From: CAXSBR01 sp964236495
GTDB taxonomy: Bacteria; Actinomycetota; Actinomycetes; Mycobacteriales; Jatrophihabitantaceae
Length of the DNA stretch: 64,000 nucleotides
Direction of reading: 5' to 3'
Assembly: GCA_964236495.1 (NCBI GenBank)
Contig: CAXSBR010000003.1
Span: forward strand, 186,001 to 250,000
Shown here: positions 7,219 to 15,863 of the stretch, piece by piece
Layout: each line of letters starts with the position of its first letter
How positions within the stretch are numbered: the stretch's first letter is position 1
Program-made: the position numbers and the translations under genes
Notes under the pieces: generated by a model
The model's database searches: none
The model's input: the letters and a program-made list of their open reading frames with translations, nothing else
What the model was told of the DNA's origin: nothing

Positions 7219-9402
7219 TCACTGGCCCATCAGGTACACGACGGTGGCGCTCAGAGGTCGGCGAGGCGGCCCCGGCAGGCCCACTCGAGCGAGCACGTCC
7301 CCGCGCAGTGTCATCGAGGCACCTCGCCATGACGGTTGCTCGCCTTCGACGACAACGCCGGCGGTGTAGCGCCGCGCGGGATCCAAGCCGGTGCACCGCA
7401 TCGCCGGTGGATCGCGCACCACCTCGTCGAGCTGGACGTAGGCGAACACGGCTTCGCTGCGATCGGCGGCCACCACGCCGTGCACCCAGATCCCGTCGGC
7501 ACCGGTGTCCACGCGCACGACCCGGCCCGAGTGCAGCAGGTCGCGGTGGCGCTTGTAGGCAGTGATCCACTGCGCCAACCGCTCCCGTTCGGCTTCGGTG
7601 GCAGCGCTCACGTCCCACTCGATCCCGAAGTCACCGAAGAAGGCGGTCGCGGCCCGGAAGTCCAGCGAGAACTGCCGACCGGTCTGGTGATTGGTCGCCG
7701 CACTGACGTGTGCGCCGAGATACTCCGGTGCGACCAGCTGACCCGTCCAGCGCTGGATCATCTGCCGAGCCAGCGCATCGGTCATGTCCGACGTCCACGC
7801 CCGCTGTGTGCGGGCCAGCACCCCGAGATCGATCCGGGCGCCGCCCGAAGCGCACGTCTCCCATTCCACCTGCGGATGGGCGGCACGCAGCCTGTCCAGC
7901 AACTCGTAGAAGCCCAGCGTCTGACGGTGCACACCCGCGCCGCCGGCCCGCCCGCCCGAGCCCGCGTCCACGAGCAAGCGGTTGTGGTCCCATTTCACGA
8001 AACCGATCGGGTAGGCGTCCAGAACCGCATGCACCTGCGTGAAGACGTGCTCGCGCACCTCGGGCCGACCGATGTCGAGTACCAACTCGTTGCGGGCCAG
8101 CGCCGGCTGGTGGCCCGGAGTGTTGAGTATCCAGTCCGGATGAGCGCGGTAGAGCTCGGAGTCGGGGTTGACCATCTCGGGCTCGAACCACAACCCGAAC
8201 TGCATGCCCAGGCCCGTCACATGCTCGGCCAGTGGCGTCAGACCGTCGGGCCACACGTCGGGTGAGACGATCCAATCGCCCAGCCCGGCGCGGTCGTTGC
8301 GTCGAGCGCCGAACCAGCCGTCGTCGAGCACGAAGCGTTCCACCCCGATCGACGCGGCCAGATCGGCCAGGTGGCGCAACCGCTCCAGGTCGTGGTCGAA
8401 GTAGACGGCTTCCCAGACGTTGCTGACGACGGGGCTGGGCAGGCGAGGATGAGCGGGCAGGGAACGCAGGTAGCCGTGCGCCTGCGCAGCCAGCTCGTCC
8501 AGGCCGGTGGTGGACGCACCGATGTGCAGCCACGGCGTGGCGTAGGAGTCGCCGTGGGCCAACACCATTTCACCTGCGAGCAGCAGCTCACCGGCGCCCA
8601 TCGTCACCACGCCCGAGGGCTGTCGTTCCACGAAGTGGCGCGCGTTTCCACTCCAGGCCAGGTGGATCCCCCACACCTCCCCCGAGCCGAAGTCGAAGCC
8701 GGGCCGGCCCGCGATCAGCATGGTCGGGGAATCGAAGTTGGGCCGGCCGCCGCGGTTCTCGCGCAGCCACACGCCGTCGCCGATCGGACGGCGTTGCGGC
8801 GCGCGCTCGAACGCCCACCGCCCCGTCATGTCGAGGATCTCGCCGACCAGGTCGGACACGGGCACGACCACGTCCAGTGATTCGACGACGTAGGCGCCCG
8901 GCCCGAGGTTGGTCAGTGTGTGCCGCATCCGCAGCGCGCCGCCGGCCACTGCCTCGATCTCGGTGCGCAGACCCAACCCAGCTACATCGTCGGTGGCCTC
9001 GATCGACAAGGCGCCAGTGCCGGCGTGCACGGTGGCGCCCTCGAATGCCGTCGACCAGCCCGTGCCTCCTTCGCCTTCCCCGCCTGGACCAGCCGTCGGA
9101 AATCCGACCAGCGCGGGACGGCCCAACCAAAGGTCCGACATCTGCGGCAGCACCGAGAGCGCACGCTCAGCCACCGACCGCGACGAGATGTCCCGTCTCG
9201 CGGCGCCTATGGCGGCGACTGCATCGGCGGCGAAATCAGCAGCGTCCACGCCGGCGGCCAGCGCGCCGAGCCAGACGACCATAGGCAGCCCCGCTGCCGC
9301 CTGCGCCACGACGACGACGGTGTCGGTACCCGACGCGCCGGACGAGCGCACGCTGTGGACCACCCCAGTATCGGTGGGCAGGGAAGTTACGGTCTCAGTC
9401 AT
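7219..9402 (-). CDS. Alpha-galactosidase, GH36
   Basis: 727 residues from the ATG at 9402 (a GTG 48 bp further upstream is possible). The GH36/GH-D layout is visible: beta-sandwich N-domain to about residue 310, then a TIM barrel with DDGWFG (about 360), the nucleophile Asp in VKWDHN (about 472), CASGGARID, and the acid/base Asp in AWTSDMTD (about 539). There is no signal peptide, so it is cytosolic. It should release terminal alpha-galactose from melibiose- or raffinose-type sugars. It lies 161 bp upstream of the binding-protein gene, on the same strand and probably on a separate transcript. With LacZ it makes a set able to open both anomers of galactoside. Confidence 0.93.
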   Translation of the reverse strand: MTETVTSLPTDTGVVHSVRSSGASGTDTVVVVAQAAAGLPMVVWLGALAAGVDAADFAADAVAAIGAARRDISSRSVAERALSVLPQMSDLWLGRPALVGFPTAGPGGEGEGGTGWSTAFEGATVHAGTGALSIEATDDVAGLGLRTEIEAVAGGALRMRHTLTNLGPGAYVVESLDVVVPVSDLVGEILDMTGRWAFERAPQRRPIGDGVWLRENRGGRPNFDSPTMLIAGRPGFDFGSGEVWGIHLAWSGNARHFVERQPSGVVTMGAGELLLAGEMVLAHGDSYATPWLHIGASTTGLDELAAQAHGYLRSLPAHPRLPSPVVSNVWEAVYFDHDLERLRHLADLAASIGVERFVLDDGWFGARRNDRAGLGDWIVSPDVWPDGLTPLAEHVTGLGMQFGLWFEPEMVNPDSELYRAHPDWILNTPGHQPALARNELVLDIGRPEVREHVFTQVHAVLDAYPIGFVKWDHNRLLVDAGSGGRAGGAGVHRQTLGFYELLDRLRAAHPQVEWETCASGGARIDLGVLARTQRAWTSDMTDALARQMIQRWTGQLVAPEYLGAHVSAATNHQTGRQFSLDFRAATAFFGDFGIEWDVSAATEAERERLAQWITAYKRHRDLLHSGRVVRVDTGADGIWVHGVVAADRSEAVFAYVQLDEVVRDPPAMRCTGLDPARRYTAGVVVEGEQPSWRGASMTLRGDVLARVGLPGPPRRPLSATVVYLMGQ

Positions 9403-9576
9403 GTCAGCAGTCGCCGTCCTTCGTCCATCGCCGGAAATGCACGTCGGCACGCACCGCGATCCGCGCGGCGGACGAACCGTCGGCGCAGTGCGGTTGTTGA
9501 TTCCTGTGCGAACGGGCCGACCCTAACGCCGGCTGCGCCCGGTACGACGCCGACGCGCAGGGATCCGGCCCCGCGC

Positions 9577-10368
9577 TCAGACAGTGCGCAGCATGCCGCC
9601 GTCGACGGCGTAGGTGGACCCGACGGCGTAGCTGGCGCGCTGCGAGCACAGGAAGACGAAGAAGTTCGCCAGCTCCTCGGGTGAGCCGAACCGCTGGATC
9701 GGGGCGTGTTCGCGGGCGATGTCGTCGAGGTAACCCTGCCAGTCGCCGCCGGTCTGCGCGGTGAGCTTCTTGGCGGTGCTGATCCAGTCCGGAGTGAGGA
9801 TAAGGCCCGCGTTCACGCAGTTCACGCGGATGTTGTCGCCGATGAGCTCGTGGGCCAGCACCTTCGACAGCATCATCAACGCCGACTTCGTGACGTTGTA
9901 GATCGGCTCGTACCAGAGGGGCTGCTTGGCGCAGATGGAGGCGTTGTGCAGGATGACGCCGCCGCCCCGGGCGCGCATTCCTGGCACCATCGCCCGCGCC
10001 AGGCGAACCGAGGCCATCACGTGCAGATCCCAGTACGCCTGCCACTGGTCGTCGGGTGCCTCCAACACAGTCTCGTTGGACCCCATGCCGGCATTGTTGA
10101 TCAGTATGTCGGCACCGTCGAAATGCGACTCGGTGGCGGCCTTCAGTCGGCCGATGCCGTCGACAGTCGCGACGTCGGCCACCACCGGCACCACCCGAAC
10201 GGGGTAGCCGTCGCTCAATCGCCGCGCGGCCTCCAGCAGGCGATCCTCGCCGCGTGCGGCGAGAACGACGTGCACGCCCTCGGCAGCGAGGCCCTCGGCG
10301 ATGGCGAATCCGATGCCGGTGCTGGCTCCGGATATCACCGCGACCTTGTCTTCCAATGCGAGCTTCAC
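9577..10368 (-). CDS. SDR family NAD(P)-dependent oxidoreductase
   Basis: 263 residues, the usual length of a classical short-chain dehydrogenase. The nucleotide-binding GASTGIG is at residues 14-20, NNAG at 91-94, and the catalytic Ser144-Tyr157-Lys161 triad has the normal spacing. The start has a strong AAGGA site. The substrate cannot be read from the sequence. It stands alone, 174 bp upstream of the alpha-galactosidase start and 40 bp from the serine hydrolase stop, so a link to sugar metabolism (for example a sugar alcohol or lactone step) is only positional. Confidence 0.88.
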   Translation of the reverse strand: MKLALEDKVAVISGASTGIGFAIAEGLAAEGVHVVLAARGEDRLLEAARRLSDGYPVRVVPVVADVATVDGIGRLKAATESHFDGADILINNAGMGSNETVLEAPDDQWQAYWDLHVMASVRLARAMVPGMRARGGGVILHNASICAKQPLWYEPIYNVTKSALMMLSKVLAHELIGDNIRVNCVNAGLILTPDWISTAKKLTAQTGGDWQGYLDDIAREHAPIQRFGSPEELANFFVFLCSQRASYAVGSTYAVDGGMLRTV

Positions 10369-10408
10369 AGTGGTCCTTCCTCGACAGTGCTGCGAACTGG
10401 GGCCCCCG

Positions 10409-11374
10409 TTAGCGCACGGCGCGCGCGGCGAGCCGACTGATCTTCTCCACCCGTTCGATACCGCCGGAGAAGCTCTTGCCGTGCTGGGTGAGTACCACCA
10501 GCAGCAACCGCTTGCCGTCGACGTGGATCATGCCGGTGCTGTTGACCAGCCAGCGGCCAGAATCGTCGTCGACCCCGAGCCATCCGTTCTTGTTGTAGGT
10601 ACTACCGGAACCCTGCGCCGCCGCGCCGATGCCCCAGCGCTGCCAGTCCACGACGTGCGAGGTGAGGTACCGGGCGTACTTGCGCGAGCGCAGGTCGACC
10701 ACGCTGGGATGGTCGAGAACCGCGTGCCAGATCTTCACGAAGTCGGCAGCCGACGTCGTGCTCAGGCCGAAGTGGTGCCCGTCGATCGACGTGTGCGCCA
10801 GATCCAACCGACCGGCCATCGCCTCCAGGGCAGGCTTGCCGCCGGCGATCTTGTAGAGCCGGTACGCGGCGTCGTTGTCGCTGTACTCGATCATCAGCCG
10901 AGCTTGCCCGCGTTCGTAGGTCGACAGCCACCGGGAGTCCTGTGTGCGCTTGTACATCAACTCCTCGAGAATGAGCAGCTTGATGATGCTGCCCACCCGC
11001 ATGCCCGACGTGGCGCCGCAGGTGAACGTTCGGGCTCCGTCGCGGTCCATGTTCAACGCGGCCACCGACATGCCATGGCTGCCCAGGGACTTGGTGAGCG
11101 CCCCGATGTCGGCACACGCCGCCGCCGGGCGCGAGAGTGTTGCAGCCCAAGCCGTCGAGCGCGTCGAACGCGTCGACGCCGAAAGTGGTGCGTGTAGCGC
11201 CCTGCGCGCTGGAAGGAGCATGGCGTGTGGACCCGCTGACGTGGTTCGCGGCGACGCCGTTGCTGCGGCGGGCGAACCGATTGCTGCCGAGACAATGCCC
11301 AGGGCGGCGGTCACCGTGGCGGCAAGAACAGTGGAACACAGGTGCACCGGCAAGCCGCGGGGGAAACGAAGCAC
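10409..11374 (-). CDS. Exported serine hydrolase, class A beta-lactamase fold (paralogue 1)
   Basis: 321 residues from GTG at 11374. A signal peptide (about residues 8-40) is followed by a Ser/Thr/Ala-rich linker. The beta-lactamase2 motifs are SIIK (Ser129), SDN (about 165) and KNGW (about 262) in place of KTG. These define the penicillin-recognising serine-hydrolase fold, but the family includes many proteins without proven beta-lactamase activity. The open frame extends to 11566, overlapping the next gene; the chosen start has CAGTAT 6 nt upstream and removes the overlap. Together with the next gene it is a tandem duplication. Confidence 0.8.
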   Translation of the reverse strand: MLRFPRGLPVHLCSTVLAATVTAALGIVSAAIGSPAAATASPRTTSAGPHAMLLPARRALHAPLSASTRSTRSTAWAATLSRPAAACADIGALTKSLGSHGMSVAALNMDRDGARTFTCGATSGMRVGSIIKLLILEELMYKRTQDSRWLSTYERGQARLMIEYSDNDAAYRLYKIAGGKPALEAMAGRLDLAHTSIDGHHFGLSTTSAADFVKIWHAVLDHPSVVDLRSRKYARYLTSHVVDWQRWGIGAAAQGSGSTYNKNGWLGVDDDSGRWLVNSTGMIHVDGKRLLLVVLTQHGKSFSGGIERVEKISRLAARAVR

Positions 11375-11380
11375 TGGCCG

Positions 11381-11386
11381 ATACTG
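11381..11386 (-). promoter_or_regulatory. Putative leaderless -10 for serine hydrolase 1
   Basis: CAGTAT on the minus strand, 6 nt before the GTG at 11374, with no Shine-Dalgarno. The spacing matches a transcript that starts at the start codon. Confidence 0.28.
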
Positions 11387-11504
11387 CCCGCTCGGCGGCG
11401 CCGCGTCGAGGGCGCGTTGCACACGGCTGGACGACCAGGCGTGAGGCAAGCAAGTCGCATGGGCCAGGCCCCGCGCTATCTGGTCGGCAGGATGGCTCTG
11501 CCGG

Positions 11505-12575
11505 TCAGCGCGGCGCCACCACGTCGGCGGCGATGTTTGCCAGCTCCTCCACCCGCGTGATTCCACTCTGGAAGCCAGGGCCGTGCTGCGTGAGTACGGC
11601 CAGGTAGACCCTGTCGCCGTGCACCGTCACGCTGCCCACGCTGTTCACCAGCCACTTGCCGTCGTCGTCGTCGACGTCGAGCCAGCCGTTCTTCAGATGC
11701 GTCGTGGTGCCCCTGTCCGCCGCGGCCGAGACTCCCCAGCGCTGATCGGGCTCGATCTCAGCCTGTAGCTCCAGGATGTAGTCGCGGGAATGCTCAGTCA
11801 GGGGCCCGGGTGCATTGGCTGCCCGAACCAGGTTGACGAAGTCCGCCGCGCACGTCGTGGTCAGGCCGAACTCGTCGCCGTCTACCTCGGTGCAGTGCAA
11901 GCCCAACGTGTCGCGAACGTCGTCCAGACCGCTCTTACCGCCGATCTCGTTGAACAACGATGTCGCTGCCGCGTCGTCGCTGTTCTCGATCATCTCCTCG
12001 GCGGCGGCGCGCTCGAAGTCCGTCAGGTGCGTGCCGCGATTCTGGTGCTGCAGCAGCAGCGTCTCCAGGATGTAGAGCTTGATGATGCTGCCGGTGCGCA
12101 TGCCGCTTTGCGAGCCGTAGCTGAAGGTCGCGCCGGTTGCCGGATTCAGCGCCTTGATCGAGACGCCGCCCTGGCCGAGGGCCATTCCGAGCGCCCTGAT
12201 CCGTGTTCCTGTCTTCTTCCGGGCGGCGGCCTGCAGCTGCGCCGGCGTCCGGCCCGTAGGTGTCGTCGGACCGGTCGAGGGGTGCGGCGCGGGCGACGTC
12301 TCGGTAGCCGAGCCTGGCGCCGACGCCGGTGAAGTTGCGGCGGAATGCGTGGACCGTGCGGTCGCGCCGACTGTGGAGTTGGCTACCGCAGGTGCGCTAT
12401 CCGATGACGGCGTCGAGGAACCCGAAGTCGCCGACGTCGATGGCGCTGGGGCCGAGGATCGCGCGGACTTCGCCGATCTTTGCGAACAGCCGACCAGAAC
12501 CAGCAACGCCGTGAGGGCTGTGAGTGCCGTCGCGGCGGAGCCGAACCGGGTTGGGGGGCGGCGCACGGCGTCCAT
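11505..12575 (-). CDS. Lipoprotein serine hydrolase, class A beta-lactamase fold (paralogue 2)
   Basis: 356 residues from ATG 12575. The lipobox LVLVGC ends at Cys30. A disordered Ser/Thr/Pro/Ala stretch of about 80 residues follows. The catalytic domain carries SIIK (Ser about 163), SDD (about 199) and KNGWLDVDDDDG. Strong similarity to paralogue 1 (GSIIKL.ILE, KNGWL.VDDD, GKWLVNS) shows a tandem duplication. The family fold binds beta-lactams or peptidoglycan peptides; with SDD and KNG variants, resistance should not be assumed. The open frame reaches 12698, but the signal sequence fixes the start. Confidence 0.82.
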   Translation of the reverse strand: MDAVRRPPTRFGSAATALTALTALLVLVGCSQRSAKSARSSAPAPSTSATSGSSTPSSDSAPAVANSTVGATARSTHSAATSPASAPGSATETSPAPHPSTGPTTPTGRTPAQLQAAARKKTGTRIRALGMALGQGGVSIKALNPATGATFSYGSQSGMRTGSIIKLYILETLLLQHQNRGTHLTDFERAAAEEMIENSDDAAATSLFNEIGGKSGLDDVRDTLGLHCTEVDGDEFGLTTTCAADFVNLVRAANAPGPLTEHSRDYILELQAEIEPDQRWGVSAAADRGTTTHLKNGWLDVDDDDGKWLVNSVGSVTVHGDRVYLAVLTQHGPGFQSGITRVEELANIAADVVAPR

Positions 12576-12675
12576 GATGCCCGATCGCAGCTCCCAAACT
12601 CGAAAGGCGCCGATGGCGTGCCGTAGGGCGCGCCGTAGTGAGCGTGTCGTAGTGAGCGTGTCGTGGTGAGCAGGC

Positions 12676-12730
12676 GCCGATAGTGGCGGCGCAGACATCT
12701 ATGTGATGCTGCGGCGCGCCAAAATCGACC
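12676..12730. repeat. Imperfect inverted repeat between lepA and serine hydrolase 2
   Basis: Arms at about 12685-12695 (TGGCGGCGCAG) and 12709-12721 (CTGCGGCGCGCCA) can pair with one slip. The sequence 12705-12727 (gatgctgcg...ccaaaatcg) closely matches 62304-62324 near the window's other end. It may terminate lepA transcripts, but there is no T-run. The rest of the 12576-12843 gap shows no gene. Confidence 0.35.
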
Positions 12731-12843
12731 TCTCGCACGATGCGAAACGTCTCTGCGTTGGTCTTGGGCGGGCGAGCAACACGGGCTCAAATCGCGCGAG
12801 CGTAGGACGCCCATCTACGAATAGGCTGCGCCCTCGTCTCGCT

Positions 12844-14742
12844 TTATTTTTTGGCCGACTCCGCCGGCTCCACCGTCGACAGCGCGGCAATGAACGCCTC
12901 CTGCGGCACCTCGACGCGCCCAACCATCTTCATCCGCTTCTTGCCCTCCTTCTGCTTTTCCAGCAGTTTGCGCTTGCGGGTGATGTCACCGCCGTAGCAC
13001 TTGGCCAGCACGTCCTTACGGATAGCTCGGATCGACTCCCGGGCAATGACGCGCGCGCCGATCGCGGCCTGGATGGGCACCTCGAACTGCTGGCGAGGAA
13101 TGAGTTTGCGCAGCTTGGACGTCATCATCACGCCGTACGCGTAGGCCTTGTCCTTATGGACGATGGCGCTGAACGCGTCCACGGTCTCGCCCTGCAACAG
13201 GATGTCGACCTTGACCAGGTCGGCCACCTGCTCGCCGGCGGCTTCGTAGTCCAGCGATGCGTAGCCGCGAGTGCGCGACTTGAGCTGGTCGAAGAAGTCG
13301 AAGATGATCTCGCCCAGCGGCAAGGTGTAGCGCAATTCGACGCGGGTCTCGGACAGATAATCCATGCCCTGCAGCGCGCCGCGCCGGGACTGGCACAACT
13401 CCATGATCGCGCCGATGTAGTCGCTCGGCGCGATGATCATCGCCTTGACTACCGGCTCGTGCACGTCGGCAATCTTCTTGCCGCCGGGCCAATCGCTGGG
13501 ATTGGTGACGACGTACTCCGTGCCGTCCTCGAGCAACACCCGGTTGACGACGTTGGGCGCGGTCGAGATCAGGTCCAGGTCGAATTCGCGCTCGAGCCGG
13601 TCGCGGGTGATCTCCAGATGCAGCAGCCCCAGGAACCCGCACCGGAAGCCGAAGCCCAGCGCAGCGCTGGATTCGGGTTCGTAGACCAGCGCGGCGTCGT
13701 TGAGGCGCAGCCGGTCCAGGGCGTCGCGCAGCAGCGGGTAATCCGACCCGTCGATCGGGAACAGCCCGGAGTAGACCATCGGGTTGGGATCCTCGTAGGT
13801 CCCCAGCGCGTCCGCGGCCGGGCGTAGTGCGTCGGTCACCGTGTCACCGACGCGGGATTGACGGACGTCCTTGACCCCGGTGATGAGGTAGCCGACCTCG
13901 CCCACGCTCAGACCCGGCGTGGGCACCGGCTCGGGTGAGATGACGCCGATCTCGAGCAGTTCGTGCACCGCGCCCGTCGACATCATCTTGATCCGCTGGC
14001 GCGGCGTGAACGAGCCGTCGAACACCCGGATGTAAGTGATCACGCCGCGATAGATGTCGTACACCGAGTCGAAGATCATCGCCCGGCCGGGGACGTCGGG
14101 GTCACCGGTCGGCGCGGGCACGTCCTGGCAGATCAGGTCCAGCAGCTCGGCCACGCCCTGGCCGGTCTTGGCGCTGACCCGCAGCACGTCGTCGGGCTCG
14201 CAGCCGATGATGTGGGCAATCTCGGCGGCGTAGAGGTCGGGTTGGGCGGCGGGTAGGTCGATCTTGTTGAGCACCGGGATGATGTGCAGGTCGTTGGCCA
14301 GAGCCAGGTAGAGGTTCGCCAACGTCTGGGCCTCGATGCCCTGAGCTGCGTCGACCAGCAGCACCGCGCCCTCGCACGCGGCCAGGCTGCGCGACACCTC
14401 GTAGGTGAAGTCGACGTGTCCCGGCGTGTCGATCATGTGCAACACGTGTTCGGTGCGCTCACCCTGTCCGGTGCTTGGGGTCCACGGCATCCGGACGTTC
14501 TGCGCCTTGATGGTGATGCCTCGCTCGCGTTCGATGTCCATCCGGTCCAGGTACTGGGCGCGGGCGTGCCGGGCGTCGACGACACCGGTCAGCTGCAGCA
14601 TCCGGTCTGCCAGCGTCGACTTGCCGTGGTCGATGTGGGCGATGATGCAGAAGTTGCGGATGCGCGTCGGGTCGGTGCGCACCGAGGCGTTGGGATTCGA
14701 GGTCACAATCAACTTTCGCAGCGACAGGCCTGGGTTGACCAT
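12844..14742 (-). CDS. lepA: Elongation factor 4 (LepA), ribosome back-translocase GTPase
   Basis: 632 residues. The GTPase domain starts with AHIDHGKS (about 35-42); ERGITIKAQ, DTPGH and NKIDLP (G2-G4 type motifs) are present. Domain 2, EF-G-like domains and the LepA-specific C-terminal domain (GGDITRKRKLLEKQKEGKKRM region) follow. LepA binds 70S ribosomes and remodels stalled elongation complexes. Start choice: ATG 14742 has GGGA five bases upstream; GTG 14706 is possible, and the frame is open to 14892, but that extension overlaps the divergent gene at 14774. Downstream one expects hemW; here an island intervenes. Confidence 0.95.
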   Translation of the reverse strand: MVNPGLSLRKLIVTSNPNASVRTDPTRIRNFCIIAHIDHGKSTLADRMLQLTGVVDARHARAQYLDRMDIERERGITIKAQNVRMPWTPSTGQGERTEHVLHMIDTPGHVDFTYEVSRSLAACEGAVLLVDAAQGIEAQTLANLYLALANDLHIIPVLNKIDLPAAQPDLYAAEIAHIIGCEPDDVLRVSAKTGQGVAELLDLICQDVPAPTGDPDVPGRAMIFDSVYDIYRGVITYIRVFDGSFTPRQRIKMMSTGAVHELLEIGVISPEPVPTPGLSVGEVGYLITGVKDVRQSRVGDTVTDALRPAADALGTYEDPNPMVYSGLFPIDGSDYPLLRDALDRLRLNDAALVYEPESSAALGFGFRCGFLGLLHLEITRDRLEREFDLDLISTAPNVVNRVLLEDGTEYVVTNPSDWPGGKKIADVHEPVVKAMIIAPSDYIGAIMELCQSRRGALQGMDYLSETRVELRYTLPLGEIIFDFFDQLKSRTRGYASLDYEAAGEQVADLVKVDILLQGETVDAFSAIVHKDKAYAYGVMMTSKLRKLIPRQQFEVPIQAAIGARVIARESIRAIRKDVLAKCYGGDITRKRKLLEKQKEGKKRMKMVGRVEVPQEAFIAALSTVEPAESAKK

Positions 14743-14773
14743 CGTCCCACGTCTGCTCAGGCAGGATGTGCCC

Positions 14774-15160
14774 ATGACTTCTCCCGATCCGCGCGCGGCG
14801 GTCGAGTACCGCGTTCCGGCCCGCACTCTGGTTCCCGGCGACCTGGTCAATACCGGTGGCACGGTGGAGCAGGACTGGCAGCAGGTCCGCAATGTCTACA
14901 CCGCCGTGACCGCCGACACCGCTACGGCAGAGATCCAGCGACTGATCGGCGAGATCGGCGACCGGTACGTGCTGGTGGAGCTGACCGACATCGCTCCCGT
15001 CGACAGCAACATCTACTTCTCCGACGGCACCGCCTACGTGTTCGGCGCGGACGGCGGGGAGGACGTCGCTGTGCTCGATGTCGTCAGTGACAACGCCGCT
15101 GGGCGGCACTACCTATACACGACGCATGAGCTGGTGACCGTGCGCCCCGCGTCTGGCTGA
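14774..15160 (+). CDS. Conserved-looking small cytosolic protein of unknown function
   Basis: 128 residues, acidic, without signal or membrane segment. It is divergent from lepA with 31 bp between starts, so the two share a control region. The sequence includes DLVNTGGTVEQDW, a helical centre (ATAEIQRLIGEIG) and beta-rich segments such as NIYFSDGTAYVFG. Codon bias is coding-like and the opposite strand carries no credible alternative. CAGGAT at 14762-14767, 6 nt before the ATG, may be a -10 or a weak ribosome site. I do not recognise the family; a beta-rich small fold is all that can be suggested. Confidence 0.65.
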   Translation: MTSPDPRAAVEYRVPARTLVPGDLVNTGGTVEQDWQQVRNVYTAVTADTATAEIQRLIGEIGDRYVLVELTDIAPVDSNIYFSDGTAYVFGADGGEDVAVLDVVSDNAAGRHYLYTTHELVTVRPASG

Positions 15161-15518
15161 GAGCGCTGGCTCGCTGGCGCTGGACGCCTAATTCGTTTCG
15201 CCATCGGCGCTCGGAGCTGTCACGCCTCGCCGGTGCGAACGTTGCCGTCGAAACCGAGGCAGCAGCCACAGAGGGCGGTTCCCGCGATGCCCGTGGAATC
15301 CTTTGCATGCGCGAGTCGGAGCGGGTGGGGCCGGCCGCTGTGCGCTGGTAACCTGGACCGGTTGCTGGCGTTTCGCGCCCGACGGCAGAACCGCCTCCCC
15401 CGTTCGGGGCGTGGTCTGCTGAACGGGTAATCGAGTCGGGCAACAGTTCTCTCGCAAGGCGGGCTCCGGTCCGATCATCTCGACGGACTCCCGTCCCAAC
15501 GACATCAAGAGGCTATTC
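15161..15518. other. 358-bp intergenic region upstream of rpsT
   Basis: No coding frame with family similarity or a ribosome site was seen on either strand; the open frames here are GC artefacts. The region should hold the rpsT promoter and leader. A weak -10-like TAACCT at about 15352 lacks a convincing -35. An AAGAGG ribosome site precedes the rpsT GTG. Confidence 0.5.
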
Positions 15519-15779
15519 GTGGCGAACATCAAGTCCCAGATCAAGCGGATCCGCACCAACGAGAAGGCGCGGCTGCGCAACAAGAGCGTGAAGTCCTCCC
15601 TCAAGACGTCCATCCGTCGATTCCGCACCGCTGCCGACGCCGGTGACGCCGAGAAGGCCGCCGTGTTCGCTCGCGAAGCTGCGAAGGCGCTCGACAAGGC
15701 CGCCAGCAAGGGCGTCATCCACCGCAACCAGGCCGCCAACAAGAAGTCCGCGCTGGCGCAGCGCGTCAACAGCCTGTAG
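15519..15779 (+). CDS. rpsT: 30S ribosomal protein S20
   Basis: 86 residues, beginning ANIKSQIKRIRTNEKARLRN and ending in the typical basic helix with NQAANKKSALAQRVNSL. S20 is a primary 16S rRNA-binding protein at the base of the small subunit. It starts with GTG. It is monocistronic on the plus strand between lepA and holA, an arrangement conserved in actinobacteria, and is closed by a strong hairpin terminator 17 bp after the stop. Confidence 0.97.
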   Translation: MANIKSQIKRIRTNEKARLRNKSVKSSLKTSIRRFRTAADAGDAEKAAVFAREAAKALDKAASKGVIHRNQAANKKSALAQRVNSL

Positions 15780-15795
15780 CACTTCCGCTGTATCG

Positions 15796-15829
15796 GCCCT
15801 GGTTCCGCTCCGGCGGGACCAGGGCTTTT
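15796..15829 (+). terminator. Intrinsic terminator of rpsT
   Basis: GCCCTGGT (15796-15803) pairs with ACCAGGGC (15818-15825), extended inside by CCGC/GCGG around a TCCG loop, and is followed by TTTT. It is a nearly perfect rho-independent terminator and also separates rpsT from the convergent holA. Confidence 0.88.
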
Positions 15830-15863
15830 GCGTGCGCTGCTCGCCCGTGCCGCCCGCTCCGCG

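Noticed and set aside
9403..9450. Alternative GTG start for alpha-galactosidase
   Set aside because: Adds 16 residues without family support; ATG 9402 is closer to the usual N-terminus, though not proven.
11375..11566. Upstream extension of serine hydrolase 1
   Set aside because: Overlaps the end of paralogue 2 and lies before the signal peptide; unlikely to be translated.
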